Shown here piece by piece: positions 23,282 through 33,884 of a stretch of 64,000 nucleotides of DNA. The position numbers were made by a program, and so were the translations under genes. Origin of the DNA: Semisulcospira habei (Eukaryota; Mollusca; Gastropoda; Semisulcospiridae); assembly GCA_036245525.1 (NCBI GenBank), contig BTPG01000005.1:176879039-176943038 (forward strand), read 5' to 3'. The first letter of the stretch is position 1. Each line of letters begins with the position of its first letter. The notes below the pieces were generated by a model, which ran no database searches, was not told the origin of the DNA, and was given only the letters and a program-made list of their open reading frames with translations.

Positions 23282-25574
23282 TTAGCAAGAAATTTAGAAG
23301 ATCCCTTCAAGATGTTCGAGTGAGGAGGGGAGCAGATGTCGCCTCAGACCACCATCTGCTTACCTTAAGAATGAAGCTCAAGCTAAAGAAAAGCCGCACA
23401 GAGACAACAAGAAGACAGCGCTATAATGTAGGCCTCCTGAGAGAAACTGGAGTTAGAGAAGAGTTCAAACTGGTGCTGTCCAACCGGTTTCAAGCGCTAC
23501 AGGAGCTAGTAAATGAAGAGGAGGCGGTCACCACAGAGCAGCAGTGGAAGGCAGTTAGAGAGGCGCTGAACTCAACCTGCAAAGACACTGTAGGGTTCAG
23601 GAAACACCACCACAAGGACTGGCTGTCGGCACAGACCTTGAAGAAGATAGAAGTGAGGAAGCAGAAGAAAGCAGCGGTCAACAACAGTCGCACGAGAGCA
23701 GCCAAAGTAAGGGCACAGGGGGAATACTCGGAAGCCAACCGCGAGGTGAAGAGGAGTATCAGGGCAGACAAGAGGGCCTACACAGACAGCCTGGCAGCAG
23801 AGGCAGAAAAGGCAGCAGGCAGCGGCAACATGAAACAGCTCTACGACATTACCAGAAGATTGTCGGGTAAGTATGGCCATACAGAAAGACCAGTAAAAGA
23901 CAAAGAAGGCAAGCCTATTGCAGACAGAGCAGACCAACTCGACAGATGGGCCGAGTATTTTGAAGAGTTACTGAACAGACCTAGCCCACCCGACCCCCCC
24001 GACATCCAGCCGGCAGAGACCGACCTACCCATCAGCTGTGACAGACCCAGACGGGAAGAGATCAGAAAAGCAGTGGCATTTTTGAAGAATGGCAAAGCAG
24101 CAGGGCCAGATGGCATCCCAGCGGAGTCTCTGAAAGCAGACCTAGAGACAACAGTTGAGATGCTGTACCCACTGTTAGGAAAGATCTGGGAAGAGGAGGT
24201 GATGCCAGCTGACTGGAAGGAGGGGTACCTAATCAAGCTTCCCAAGAAAGGCGACCTCAGCAAGTGTTCCAACTACAGAGGAATCACCTTGCTGTCAGTA
24301 CCAGGAAAGGTCTTCAACAGGATCATCCTAGAGAGAATGAAGAGCTCCGTTGACCCCCAGCTGAGAGACCAGCAAGCAGGATTCAGGAAGAACCGATCAT
24401 GTACAGACCAGATCGCCACTCTCCGCATCATCGTGGAACAGTCTCTGGAGTGGAGCTCCCCGCTGTACGTCAACTTTGTGGATTATGAGAAAGCATTTGA
24501 CAGCGTGGACCGAGAGACTCTGTGGAAACTCCTACGACACTACGGTGTACCCACAAAGCTCGTCCGCCTGATCAAGAGCAGCTATGATGGCATGACATGT
24601 CACGTGATCCACGAAGGGCAGTTCACCAGAGAGCTCCAGGTCAGAACTGGTGTCAGGCAGGGGTGTCTGCTGTCTCCGTTCCTCTTCCTACTGGCCATAG
24701 ACTGGGTCATGAAGATGACCACAGAGCACAGACGAAGTGGAATACAGTGGACACTGTGGACACAGCTTGACGACCTCGATTTTGCAGATGACTTGGCTTT
24801 ACTGTCCCACACTCATCAACAAATGCAGGACAAGACCACGAGGCTTGCTGACATCTCGTCCCAAGTGGGCCTCACCATTCACAAACAGAAAACAAAGACA
24901 ATGAGGCTGAACACAACCAGGGAAGAACCAGTCTTGCTTGCTGGCACCCCGTTGGAGGAGGTGGAGTCCTTCACCTATCTCGGGAGCATCATAGACAAAA
25001 AAGGCGGCACTGATGCAGATGTCAGAGCACGAATCGGTAAAGCCAGAGCAGCCTTTCTCCAGTTGAAAAAAGTGTGGAGTTCCAGAGAGCTGTCACAACA
25101 CACCAAAGTCCGGATTTTCAACTCCAATGTAAAAGCAGTTCTCCTATATGGAGCAGAGACATGGAGATTGACAAAAACCACAGTCAACAGAGTACAGACC
25201 TTCATGAACAGTTGCCTTAGAAGAATTTTGAAAATCCACTGGCCAGAGAAGATCAGCAACGTCAGACTCTGGGAGAGAACAGAGCAGATAACAGCAGAGA
25301 ATGAAATTGGGCGAAGAAGATGGGGATGGATCGGTCACAGTCTGAGAAAGCCAGCTTCCAGTATCACTAGGCAGGCATTGTCATGGAACCCCCAGGGAAA
25401 GAGGAAAAGAGGTAGGCCGAGAAACTCCTGGCGTCGAGACCTCCAAGCAGACATCAAGAGACTGGGAACCACCTGGAGTAGAATCGAAGGAGAAGCACAG
25501 GACAGGAGTTGCTGGAGGTCTCTCGTCGACGGCCTATACCCGGGTAGGGGTGACAGGCGTAAGTAAGTAAGTAA
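23282..25574 (+). mobile_element. RTE-type LINE inserted in the DIRS element, long intact RT frame
   Basis: The insertion has a 12-base target duplication GAGGTACAACAC (23270-23281 and 25575-25586) and an AAGT microsatellite 3' tail (25558-25574). The frame begins upstream of 23320, with LQDVRVRRGADVASDHHLL, the last motif of an APE endonuclease. It stays open for 748 codons through the [78 protein letters not shown]. The C-terminus is basic (QGKRKRGRPRNSW). It is 5'-truncated, so it lacks most of the endonuclease, but it has no internal stop. It is probably recent. A second fragment of the same family lies at 47141-47962. Confidence 0.92.
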
Positions 25575-25659
25575 GAGGTACAACACACCGTACACACGAC
25601 ACTCAACAACGCGGTAAGTAATGAGGGTACACCCGACCTGGTCGGCGGCTAGGCGCGAA

Positions 25660-25728
25660 CTGAGGGGATAGGCAGCGCGCGTTTCTCAAGTGCACTTAGT
25701 GACGGGATACAGGAAATGAGTAAGAATT
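25660..25728 (-). repeat. DIRS terminal inverted repeat (5' side of element)
   Basis: CTGAGGGGATAGGCAGCGCG through GAGTAAGAATT. The first 36 bases pair with 18815-18850, and the last 41 bases pair with the internal complementary region. Confidence 0.9.
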
Positions 25729-26110
25729 ATCGGAATTATACCTTTGTGCCACGTTTGACTGAAAATTTTTCAAAAATGCAAACGTATCAATTATCATTCT
25801 AATTTAAATTTTAACAAAAAAGGCATTATGGCTCACGTGTATTATATCCACATAATAAGTGTGATCTTTGTGACCTTTCCAACAGGTCACTGAAATGAGC
25901 AAGCATTCAAATGTCTAAACATGAGTAAAGGGTTGGCTTTTGCACCAGTTAAATCCAAGTTTTCTCAAAATGTATGCATTTTTTTTACACATTTGTTTCT
26001 CAAAACGTATGCATTTTTTTTACACATTTGTTGACCCTCCATTACCCTTGACCTTTGTGACGGGGTGATTAAATTAGCATGCATAGAATGGTGTTATCAT
26101 CAGCCGATTT
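25729..26110 (+). repeat. R1 repeat, copy C, right part
   Basis: This continues the unit interrupted at 18733. It has another GGCTCACGTG start at 25829 and a 36-base direct duplication (CATTTTTTTTACACATTTGT blocks at about 25976 and 26011). Confidence 0.65.
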
Positions 26111-26524
26111 ATACGGACTCAGTTTTGCTATTGCATCCGAGCCAAGCTGGGGTTTAATCTGAAAATTTAATAAAATGTGGTGTACTTGTCCTTTCTCTTT
26201 GCTTCTTACTTTGTTTGGATTTTTTTTTGGGGGGGAGGGGTGGGAGGAGGGATACCATTGCATTTTACACTCTCGTCAGTCACCTTTTTAGTCTGTATTC
26301 TTAAGCAGGTTTTTTTCTTTGCAGGTTATTTTCAAGGACAGTTTAGTGGTTAAAACTGGAACTACCACCCCCCCCCCCACCCCCCTTTCTGCAATGATTG
26401 AGGCAACAAAAGATAGTGCAGCAGAGATGTCTGACCTTGGTCTCTGAAAAAGCTGGGATATCCTGATCAAATATCTCACGGACTGTTTGCCATTGCATTA
26501 AACATGAAATTATATGGGCCTTAC

Positions 26525-26719
26525 CTTCCTCCTCTTCTTCGTTTTCATCTTCCCCAGCCAGTGCCTTCAGCTCTTTGATCACATTTTCCTCTACCAGTTG
26601 TGCATCAAATTTGAGAAATGCTTCCACCAGACCTTCTCCCAGCTCTCCTTTCTTATACTGCTCTGTCTCCTTGATGCAGTTTGGCAAGTGGAGAGCACAA
26701 TATTGGGCCACCTCCGCAC
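26525..26719 (-). CDS. PPM1G: PPM1G exon 3
   Basis: This is a 195-base exon with acceptor TTTGTAACAG and donor GTAAGG. It begins with the two bases that complete Gly, then AEVAQYCALHLP. It continues through a helical stretch with EAFLKFDAQL and IKELKALAGE, and ends in a short Glu run (ENEEEEE). This matches the first PP2C subdomain of PPM1G just before the family-specific acidic insertion. The acidic end continues in exon 4. The ATG at 26711, inside the exon, is not a start; the true frame enters from the acceptor. Confidence 0.92.
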
Positions 26720-27319
26720 CTGTTACAAAACGCAGTCATAGTACTAATATGACTGTCATTACTGTCAGTGTCAAGTCAAAGGCACACTCACAATCCACAA
26801 GATGCCACATATCTACACAGACCTAATCATTAATATAGAAAAGGAAAAAGAATTAGAAGAAATTTTTTTTTCTATGAGTATGAATGCTGACAAAATGCAA
26901 CATTCTTAATCTTAAGTAATACAGGGGTGAGGAAAAAGTAAATTTGTAACTAGCTGGCCGGGTTATTATTATATTAATGCCAGTAAACTACTAGTACTAG
27001 CCCAACACACATTCTGAATCTCTCTCTTGGCTTGACTTCGCGAACGAAGATTTTATAGGAGTTGACCACGACGTCTGCAGGCTTGTTTGTGGCTGCGGAG
27101 GCCAATCCGAGACAGGCAGGTTCGACCGCAGTGGCTGCAGGGGAAGGTATGGCCAGGGTTCTGAGCTGCAGCATCTCTGTTTTTTCTCCTGAGCCGCTTG
27201 TCCTTAAGGCTAGCTCTGTGAGAGTCCTCAAAGGAGACAGCTGCCTTGTAAATGGTGGAGCGCCAGGTGTCACGGTCCGCAGCAAGCGAAGACCACTGGT
27301 GGTGGTCGATTTGGCAAGC

Positions 27320-29436
27320 TCGCCGAACAGTGTGATCTTTGGTAGGCGATGATCCTCCATCCTGGAGACATGCCCCGCCCAGCGGAGCTGTGTCCGCAGC
27401 AGCAAAGCCTCGATGCTCACAGTTTCAGCCTGTTCAAGGACCTCGACGTTGGTGACATAGTCACTCCAGTGAATGCCCAGGATGGTACGCAGGCAGCGCT
27501 GGTGGAAGCGTTCGAGGAGTCGTAGTTGGCTGCGGTAGAGGGCCCAGGACTCGGAACCATACAGCAGGGTGGTGAGGACCACAGCTCTGTACACGCTGAT
27601 CTTGGTGCCTGTTTTCAGCTGTTGATTGTGCCACACCCGCTTGAAAAATCGCCCGAAAGCGCTGTTCGCTTTTGCCAGCCTGTTGTCAAGCTCCTTGTCC
27701 AGCTTGGCGTCCGACGTGATAATGCAGCCAAGGTAGGTAAACTGGTGCACTGACTTTAGTTCAGACTCGCCAATGGTGATGTGAGGAGGGCGATACACTG
27801 TCTTGGGTGCCGGCTGATGGAGGACCTCTGTCTTTTTCAGACTGACCTCGAGTCCAAAGAGATGGGCAGCATCTGCGAAGCAAGACGTGATGCGCTGCAA
27901 GGCTCTCTCTGTGTGTGCAACGAAGGCAGCGTCATCAGCAAAAAGCAGCTCACGAATCAGTTGGTCTAGGGTTTTCGTGTGGGCCTGCAGTCGTCTGAGG
28001 TTGAACAGGCTGCCATCGAGACGATACCTGATGTACACTGCATCGTCATCATCGAGGTCCACTGTGGCCTGCTTCAACATCATGCTAAAAAAGATGGTGA
28101 AGAGGGTCGGTGCCAGCACGCAGCTCTGCTTTACGCCGTTGAGAATAGGGAATGGTTCTGAGAGGTCATTGTTGAGTCTGACCTGGCCTTGCTGGTCCTC
28201 GTGTAGCTGGACAATCATATTGAGGAACTTTGGGGGACAGCCAAGTCGCTCCAGGATCTGCCACATGCCTTGCCTGCTCACAGTGTCGAACGCTTTTGTT
28301 AGGTCGACAAATGTTACGTACAGCCCTTTGTTCTGCTCGCGGCACTTCTCCTGTAGCTGTCTCAGCACAAAGACCATATCGGTGGTGCTCCTGTTTGCTC
28401 TGAAGCCACACTGCCCCTCTGGGAGTTGGTCTTCAGCGATGGCAGGTACCAGCCGATTCAGGAGCAGCCTTGCAAGGATTTTCCCAGCAATGGACAGCAG
28501 GGTATTTCCCCAATAGTTGGAACAGTCAGACTTCTCGCCTTTGTTCTTGTACAGGGTGATAACGACTGCATCACGGAGATCTTTTGGTAGTGTTCCTTCC
28601 TCCCAGCAGCAGAGAAAGAGGTCATGGAGCTTGTTGTGCAGTGCTGTGCCTCCATGTTTCCAGATCTCTGGCGGTATTCCATCAATGCCTGCTGCTTTGC
28701 CACTCTTGAGCTGGTGGTTGGCTGTGAGGGTCTCTTCAGCGGTGGGCGGTTCGTCCAATTCAACCTTTACTGGGAGGTGTGGGATTTGTAGGACGACTGC
28801 TTCTTGAACAGTGCGCTCAGCGCTGAAGAGGCTCTGAAAGTATTCCGACCAGCGGTTCAAGATGGAGGTATTATCTGTGAGGAGTGCCTGGCCATTCGCG
28901 CTTCGCAGAGGACTTTGTACCAGGTGCCTAGGGCCATACACTGCTTTCAGTGCTTCGTAGAAGCCCCTGTAGTCACCGTTGTCAGCGCAAAGCTGGGTCC
29001 TCTGTGCAAGTCTGGTCCACCACTCATTCTGGAGATCTCTGAGCTTGCGCTGGAGACTACTGCAGACGAGGCGGAAGGCAGACTTCTTCACAGGGCAGGA
29101 AGGCTGGGCTAGGTGGGCCTGATGGGCGGCTCTTTTTTTTGCTAGGTGTTCCTGGATCTCTACATCGTTTTCGTCAAACCAGTCTTTGTTTTTCTTTCTG
29201 GCGAAACCCAAGACTTCTGCAGAGGATTTTGCAATAGCAGTTTTCAGTTGTTCCCAAAGTGTTTCAGGGGAGGAGTCTACTGGGTCCGCCGTGTCTTTGA
29301 GCCTGCGCTGTAAATCTGTCTGAAAGGCAGCTTTCACATCGTCACGCTGAAGGCTGGCAACATCAAGCTTTTTCTTGGGGGGGCCCCCATTTCTTGGGTT
29401 TTGGCTTGAAGTGGAGCTTGAGTTTGCAGCGGACAA
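27320..29436 (-). pseudogene. LINE copy 1 reverse transcriptase, C-terminus frameshifted
   Basis: RT motifs are AAGIDGIPPEIWKHGG, SDCSNYWGNTLLS (copy 2 has the usual NYRG), EGQCGFRANRSTTDM, VTFVDLTKAFDTV, GVKQSCVLAPTLFTIF (copy 2 has GVKQGC), LFADDAAFVAH and QFTYLGCII. A 73-base deletion at 27310, with GCA microhomology at its edges, pushes the last ~100 codons into a wrong frame that stays open to 26974. The Arg-to-Trp and Gly-to-Ser changes in conserved motifs also suggest this RT is inactive. Confidence 0.85.
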
Positions 29437-30208
29437 GGCGGTGGTCAGTGTGGCACTCTGCGCTGGGCATCACTCTGGTGAGGAGGACGTCACTGCGGTC
29501 CCTCTGACGCACTAGGACATAGTCGATAAGGTGCCAGTGTTTGGAGCGAGGATGCATCCAGGTGGTCTTTCGACTGTCCTTTTGCTGAAAAGTAGTGTTG
29601 GTGATGACCAGTTGCTGCTCCGCACAGAACTCCAACAGTAGGCGGCCATTGTCATTGCAGTTCCCCATACCATGCTTGCCGAGGACTCCTTTCCAGGCTT
29701 CAGAGTCTTGGCCCACTCTGGCGTTGAAGTCGCCAAGGATGATGACTTTGTCGTCTGCAGGGGTACTCTGTAGGAGGCTGCGCAGGTCAGTGTAAAACTT
29801 GTCCTTTTCAGCAGGCTCTGCCAGGAGGGTTGGGGAGTACACACTGAGAAGGGTGACGTGTTGCTGGTGTCTCAGTGGGAGGCGCATGGACATGATGCGG
29901 TCTGAGTGGCCCATTGGTAGGTTTTCCAGCTTAGTCGCAATGGATGTCTTGACCATGAAACCCACGCCTGAGAGCCGTCTTTCTGATGCAGGCCTGCCTG
30001 ACCAGTAGAGGGTGTACCCAGCACCAAGTTCTTGGAGGCTGCCTTCGTCCGGAAGGCGTACTTCGCTGAGCGCGGCGATGTCGATGTTTAACCTCCGCAA
30101 TTCATGGGCAATGAGGGCGGAGCGACGTTCAGGGCGTCCGCTGTCTGCTTTGTCGAGCATGGTTCGGACGTTCCAGCATGCTACGTTGAGTCCGGTCGTG
30201 GCCGTCAT
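29363..30208 (-). CDS. LINE copy 1 APE endonuclease domain
   Basis: This frame encodes the target-nicking endonuclease, with the family motifs in order: LNVACWNVRTML, IDIAALSEVRLP, GVGFMVKTSI, VTLLSVYSPTL, IILGDFNARVGQD, WHLIDYVLV and a final CHTDHRLVRCKLKL. These supply the Asn, Glu, Asp-x-Asn and His residues of the APE active site, so the domain looks intact. The ATG at 30208 (MTATTGLNVAC) directly precedes the first motif. The frame ends by a shift at a homopolymer rather than at a natural C-terminus. Confidence 0.88.
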   Translation of the reverse strand: MTATTGLNVACWNVRTMLDKADSGRPERRSALIAHELRRLNIDIAALSEVRLPDEGSLQELGAGYTLYWSGRPASERRLSGVGFMVKTSIATKLENLPMGHSDRIMSMRLPLRHQQHVTLLSVYSPTLLAEPAEKDKFYTDLRSLLQSTPADDKVIILGDFNARVGQDSEAWKGVLGKHGMGNCNDNGRLLLEFCAEQQLVITNTTFQQKDSRKTTWMHPRSKHWHLIDYVLVRQRDRSDVLLTRVMPSAECHTDHRLVRCKLKLHFKPKPKKWGPPQEKA

Positions 30209-30995
30209 GAGAGTGGATCCGTTATTCTTTCTTGTTTTTTGACCGCAGGAGAAGATGCCCGTTGACTGCGGCTAGCCAACTGGGGTTGCGAGGGGACGAG
30301 CTTTGGTTAGGCCACCTTTTCTAGGCCCCTCTCCGTGTGGAGCAAGCAGTGCTGTCCCTAGAGAAGGCTGCTTGGTCGTTCAGGGTGTGCCGAGTGATGT
30401 TGTCATCCCCAGGTCAACATCAGGCGACCAATATCCTGAACCGCCTGCATGCAGGTTTGAGACTGCGGCTTCCAGTGACATCTTTCACCTGCCGTTTCGC
30501 CCCTCGCCCGTCGCTACAGGACTTGGAATGGTCAGTGTCATGGTCCGTGGACGTTTCCGAAAGCCTGCGCGGTGGAGCTTTTTGGTGGAGTGCAGTGTGC
30601 GCAGTACTGGCCCCACCCTTTAAACCCTTGGTTCATCTTCCATGGCCTAGCAAGCTGGGACGATGGCATCGAGGTCCTCGGGTCGTAGGTTTTATATCAG
30701 ACTGTCCTTGTCCTAGTCTCTGGCTCAAAAGCCTTCCCCGGAGACACGGGGGCTTTGATGTCAGGAGTTTCCTCCCTTAGCCTTTCCGCAGCCAAGCGGC
30801 CAGGCCTGCAAGGCAGCAGGCGACTCGTGGAGGGCGTGGTCGTCTATGTCCCGTGCAGATGTGAACATCTGCCCACATTCTGAGTGATAGCCTGTCATAT
30901 GTTTATACCATATGTCCACACTACAAAAGTGAACGTGAAAAAAATAGTTGCTATATTTTGCCCCTTGCAAATAAACTGCATTCATCATACAGATA

Positions 30996-31883
30996 TCTCT
31001 TCCACGGTACCCTACATCACCACCAGAGATGAGCACAGCACTGTGAGCAAGAAAGCCCTGACACTGGCCATGCTCGAAGAAAAGTATCCCCAGGAAGCAT
31101 GGATACGGGCATACACCGATGGATCAGCCACAGATGCAGTTCAGGATGGAGGGGCTGGGGTGTACATTCAGTACCCAAACGGAAATGGCAGGCAGAGGCA
31201 GTACCAACAGGCCTTCACTGCACAAATTACAGAGCTGAGGTGGAAGCCCTAGTCCGCGCAGCTAACACCCTTAGTGGCACTGCAGACCCTGATGCCCAGA
31301 TTGTCTTCCTTGCTGATGCCATGTCTGTCCTTGAGGCAGCAACAGCAGGCAAACTGCCACGTCTACAAGAGGCACTGCAAAACATCAAGTGCACCAGACT
31401 GGTGCTGCAGTGGATCCCTTCACACTGTGGCATCTACGGCAATGATGAAGCTGACAGAATGGCAAAAGTGGGCGCAGAGAAAGAACAAGATGAAAATGGA
31501 GTCAGCTTCACAGAGATGAAGACCATCATTAAGTCTGTGTACAGACCACCACAACGGCCCCTAGACAGTTACCATCAGCTGTCCAGACAAGAGCAGGTGA
31601 CCATCTTTCGTCTGAGGACCGGGCACAACCGACTCAATTTCCACCTGCACAGACGCTTCCACCTCGTGCCATCTCCCCTGTGCCCTTGTGGAGAAGCAGA
31701 GCAGACCGCAGAGCACATCCTCCAGGACTGTGGGAACCACCAGCCGCTGAGGGAGGAGATATGGCCGAAGCCCGCCACTCTACAAGAGAAACTGTACGGG
31801 CCTGTGGAGGCGCTACAGAAGACCACAGATTTCATTTTGAGAGCCAAACTCCAAGTGTGACGGCGTTCGAGAAGAAGAAGAAG
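30996..31883 (+). mobile_element. I-group LINE, 3' fragment with RNase H
   Basis: The fragment is 888 bases with a 12-base target duplication ATCATACAGATA (30984-30995 and 31884-31895) and a GAA-repeat 3' tail. It encodes a LINE RNase H: AYTDGSATDAVQDGGAG, then FLADAMSVLEAA, then IPSHCGIYGNDEADRMAK. This is followed by a Cys/His motif, CPCGEAEQTAEHILQDC. One frameshift near 31245 separates the first Asp motif from the rest. An RNase H domain in a LINE points to the I/Nimb group. The insertion lies beside the full-length LINE, about 110 bases away. Confidence 0.88.
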
Positions 31884-31975
31884 ATCATACAGATAAAAAA
31901 AAGAACAAACAAACAAAACAAAACAAAAAACGCACACACACACAAAAAAAAAATGAAACATGAAAGAAAACTTGT

Positions 31976-32520
31976 GTGGTATTGGCTGTTCTTTGCATTT
32001 CTGGACCTCCTGTGACCCTTGACCGTACCGAGGGGTCAGCCAACTTAGTATGCACGGAAAAGGTCTTACCCTCAGGTATCTCTGTACCAAGTTTTGGTTT
32101 GAAATTGAAAACAGTATTTGAGAAGCAGCAATTTTTTCTGAAAATATCGCCATTTTGACCTATTTCTGGAACCCCCGTGACCCTTGACATTTCCAAGGGG
32201 TCCACCAAATCACTATGCATAGAAAGGTCTTAGTACTCTTACCATCAGGTATCTCTGTACCAAGTTTGCATTTGCAGTTGAAAACAGTAATTAGCATTTG
32301 AAATTAGACAGTTTCTGTCCAAATATGGCTATTTTGGACCTATTTTTGGACCCTCTGTGATCTTGGACCTTTGAGCAAGGTCACTGAAATTAGTATGTTT
32401 AGACAGGTCTTGCCACAAAGTACCCTTGCTACTGAGTAAATGCCAATGTTAAAGTTTTGCCATAGACGATGGCCGACCACTAGCCCATTACATAGACTCG
32501 CTTCACTATCGCATGAGCCA
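31976..32520 (+). repeat. R1 repeat, copy D
   Basis: Three to four R1 units, ending with GACCACTAGCCC and TCGCATGAGCCAAAAAC. An A-rich/CACACA stretch precedes it (31896-31955). Confidence 0.75.
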
Positions 32521-32825
32521 AAAACATAGACCTCAAGCCTGTTCCATCAGCAATTACAATCAAAGGCAAAGTAACAATATCACAACTTTAAATTTTACAT
32601 TTTATTAGGTTATTGCTCAGCTTCTTGGGACCAGTGACATTCAAAGCAACAGAAGATCTATTTTGTTAATCTGCTGAAATGTTTATACTGATTACTACTG
32701 ATAATGTACGTAGCAGGCAAGTACAACTAGCTCTGATTAAGGGTTGCTATACACAGACTTCCATGCTACGCAGAAGGGCTTCTGGACAAAGTTAAAATAG
32801 GAGGGTTTGATCAATAGAAAAAAAA

Positions 32826-33525
32826 GAAAAGAAAGGCAAAGCCCTTATGGCTCACGTGTAATGACAGTTCCACATGTGACAATAAGTAAAAGGATGGCTT
32901 CTGCACCAACAGAATCCACGTTTTCTCAAAATTTAATCAGTTTTCACACATCTGTAAAACCCCTGTGACCCTTGTGATGAGTCGACTAAATTAGTATACA
33001 TAGGAAGGTCAGCTACCTCAGTACCTGTGTGCCAAATTTGATTGAAAAGTTTGCAAAAATGTTGATAATACTACAATTCTATATAAAAAAAATAATATTT
33101 TAAAAATTGGCATTTTATACACATTTGTCGACCTTTTGTGACCCTTGACCTTTTCAGAGGGGTCATCCAAATTAGTATATATAGGTCTTACCATCAGGTA
33201 TTTCTGTAGCAAGTTTGGGTTTGAAGTTGTAAATAGTATTTGAGAAAAAAACATTTCTTTTCAAAATATGGCTATTTTTTTTTACATATTTCCTGATCTA
33301 ATGTGACCCTTGACCATTCTGAGGGGTCCCCCAAATTAGTATGCATCATCAGGTATCTCTGTAGCAAGTTTGGGTTTGAAGTTGTGAATTTAGTATTTGA
33401 GAAAAAAACATCCTTTGTCAAAATATGGCCATTTAAAACAAAATCTATTTCCTGAGCTCTTGTGAGTGTGACCCTTGCACTTTCTGTAGTATGCATAGAA
33501 AGGTCTTACCATCAGGTATCTTTGT
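32826..33525 (+). repeat. R1 repeat, copy E, first part
   Basis: It starts AAAGGCAAAGCCCTTATGG and then CTCACGTGTAATGAC. Units run up to ATCAGGTATCTTTGT, where the large DNA transposon inserted. It resumes at 49038 (TTGTACCAAGTTTGG), is split again by a CR1/L2-like LINE at 49222-51619, and ends at 51719 with CTCACGTGAGCC. Confidence 0.85.
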
Positions 33526-33722
33526 GAGTCATTCCACACTGATGATGAACTTTTAGGGGGTTCTCACTTAACAGCATTTCTCATCCAAAAGAAACAACCA
33601 ACTGCACTCAGAACCATTGCTGGGATTATACAGATGTTGATTTAGCAGGTCAACCAAAGAAACTGTTAAAAGTTAAGTCTACTGTTAACTATAAACGAAA
33701 AAAGAGCGAAATTCAACTCAAA

Positions 33723-33884
33723 ATGGCTGCGCAAAACGGGAACGCCGAAAGGAGGCAACTTTGGAGGCTACTTGAGAGGTTTCTGTTACGTAAATTAACC
33801 TTTCAACGGCACAGTGTTATGAAACTGTTGTTGTTTTTCTTTGATATTTCTGAAATCTTTTATTTCAGTAAAGGGATTTTGTAA
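33723..33884 (+). CDS. Small ORF near left end of the large transposon
   Basis: The 53-codon frame starts MAAQNGNAERRQLWRLLERF and lies about 200 bases from the left terminus. In the nested copy (43407 onward) the first 25 codons are kept but the frame stops early. It could be a first exon or chance; there is no family match. Confidence is low. Confidence 0.25.
   Translation: MAAQNGNAERRQLWRLLERFLLRKLTFQRHSVMKLLLFFFDISEIFYFSKGIL

Larger units (their letters stand above)
18734..25728 (-). mobile_element. DIRS-type tyrosine-recombinase retrotransposon (split by a LINE)
   Basis: The element is about 4.7 kb once the 2.3-kb LINE at 23282-25574 is removed. It carries inverted terminal repeats (18734-18850 and 25660-25728) and an internal complementary region at 18972-19095. 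It has no target-site duplication, as expected when integration uses a tyrosine recombinase. On the minus strand it encodes, in order, a gag-like protein, RT, RNase H, a DIRS-specific methyltransferase-like segment and the recombinase. It sits inside an R1 repeat in PPM1G intron 3. The reading frame is broken in at least six places, so this copy is dead, though the termini look intact. The layout is that of the DIRS1 group, not the split-direct-repeat Ngaro/PAT group. Confidence 0.92.
27018..30873 (-). mobile_element. Full-length APE-type LINE (RTE-like), copy 1
   Basis: The insertion is 3.86 kb long with a 10-base target duplication CACATTCTGA (27008-27017 and 30874-30883). On the minus strand it has a ~660-base 5' leader, an endonuclease frame (30208-29363) and an RT frame (29436 to about 27320). 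The two frames belong to one protein and are separated by a one-base shift in the G/C homopolymer near 29380-29386. Compared with copy 2 (54449-56611), 73 bases are missing at 27310, which destroys the C-terminal region and its zinc finger. The copies are almost identical otherwise, so the insertion is recent. It lies in PPM1G intron 2 on the same strand as the gene. Confidence 0.92.

Noticed and set aside
27062..30623. Many plus-strand frames opposite the LINE copies (also 54488-56611)
   Set aside because: Shadows of the minus-strand LINE protein; the RT and endonuclease motifs are only on the minus strand.
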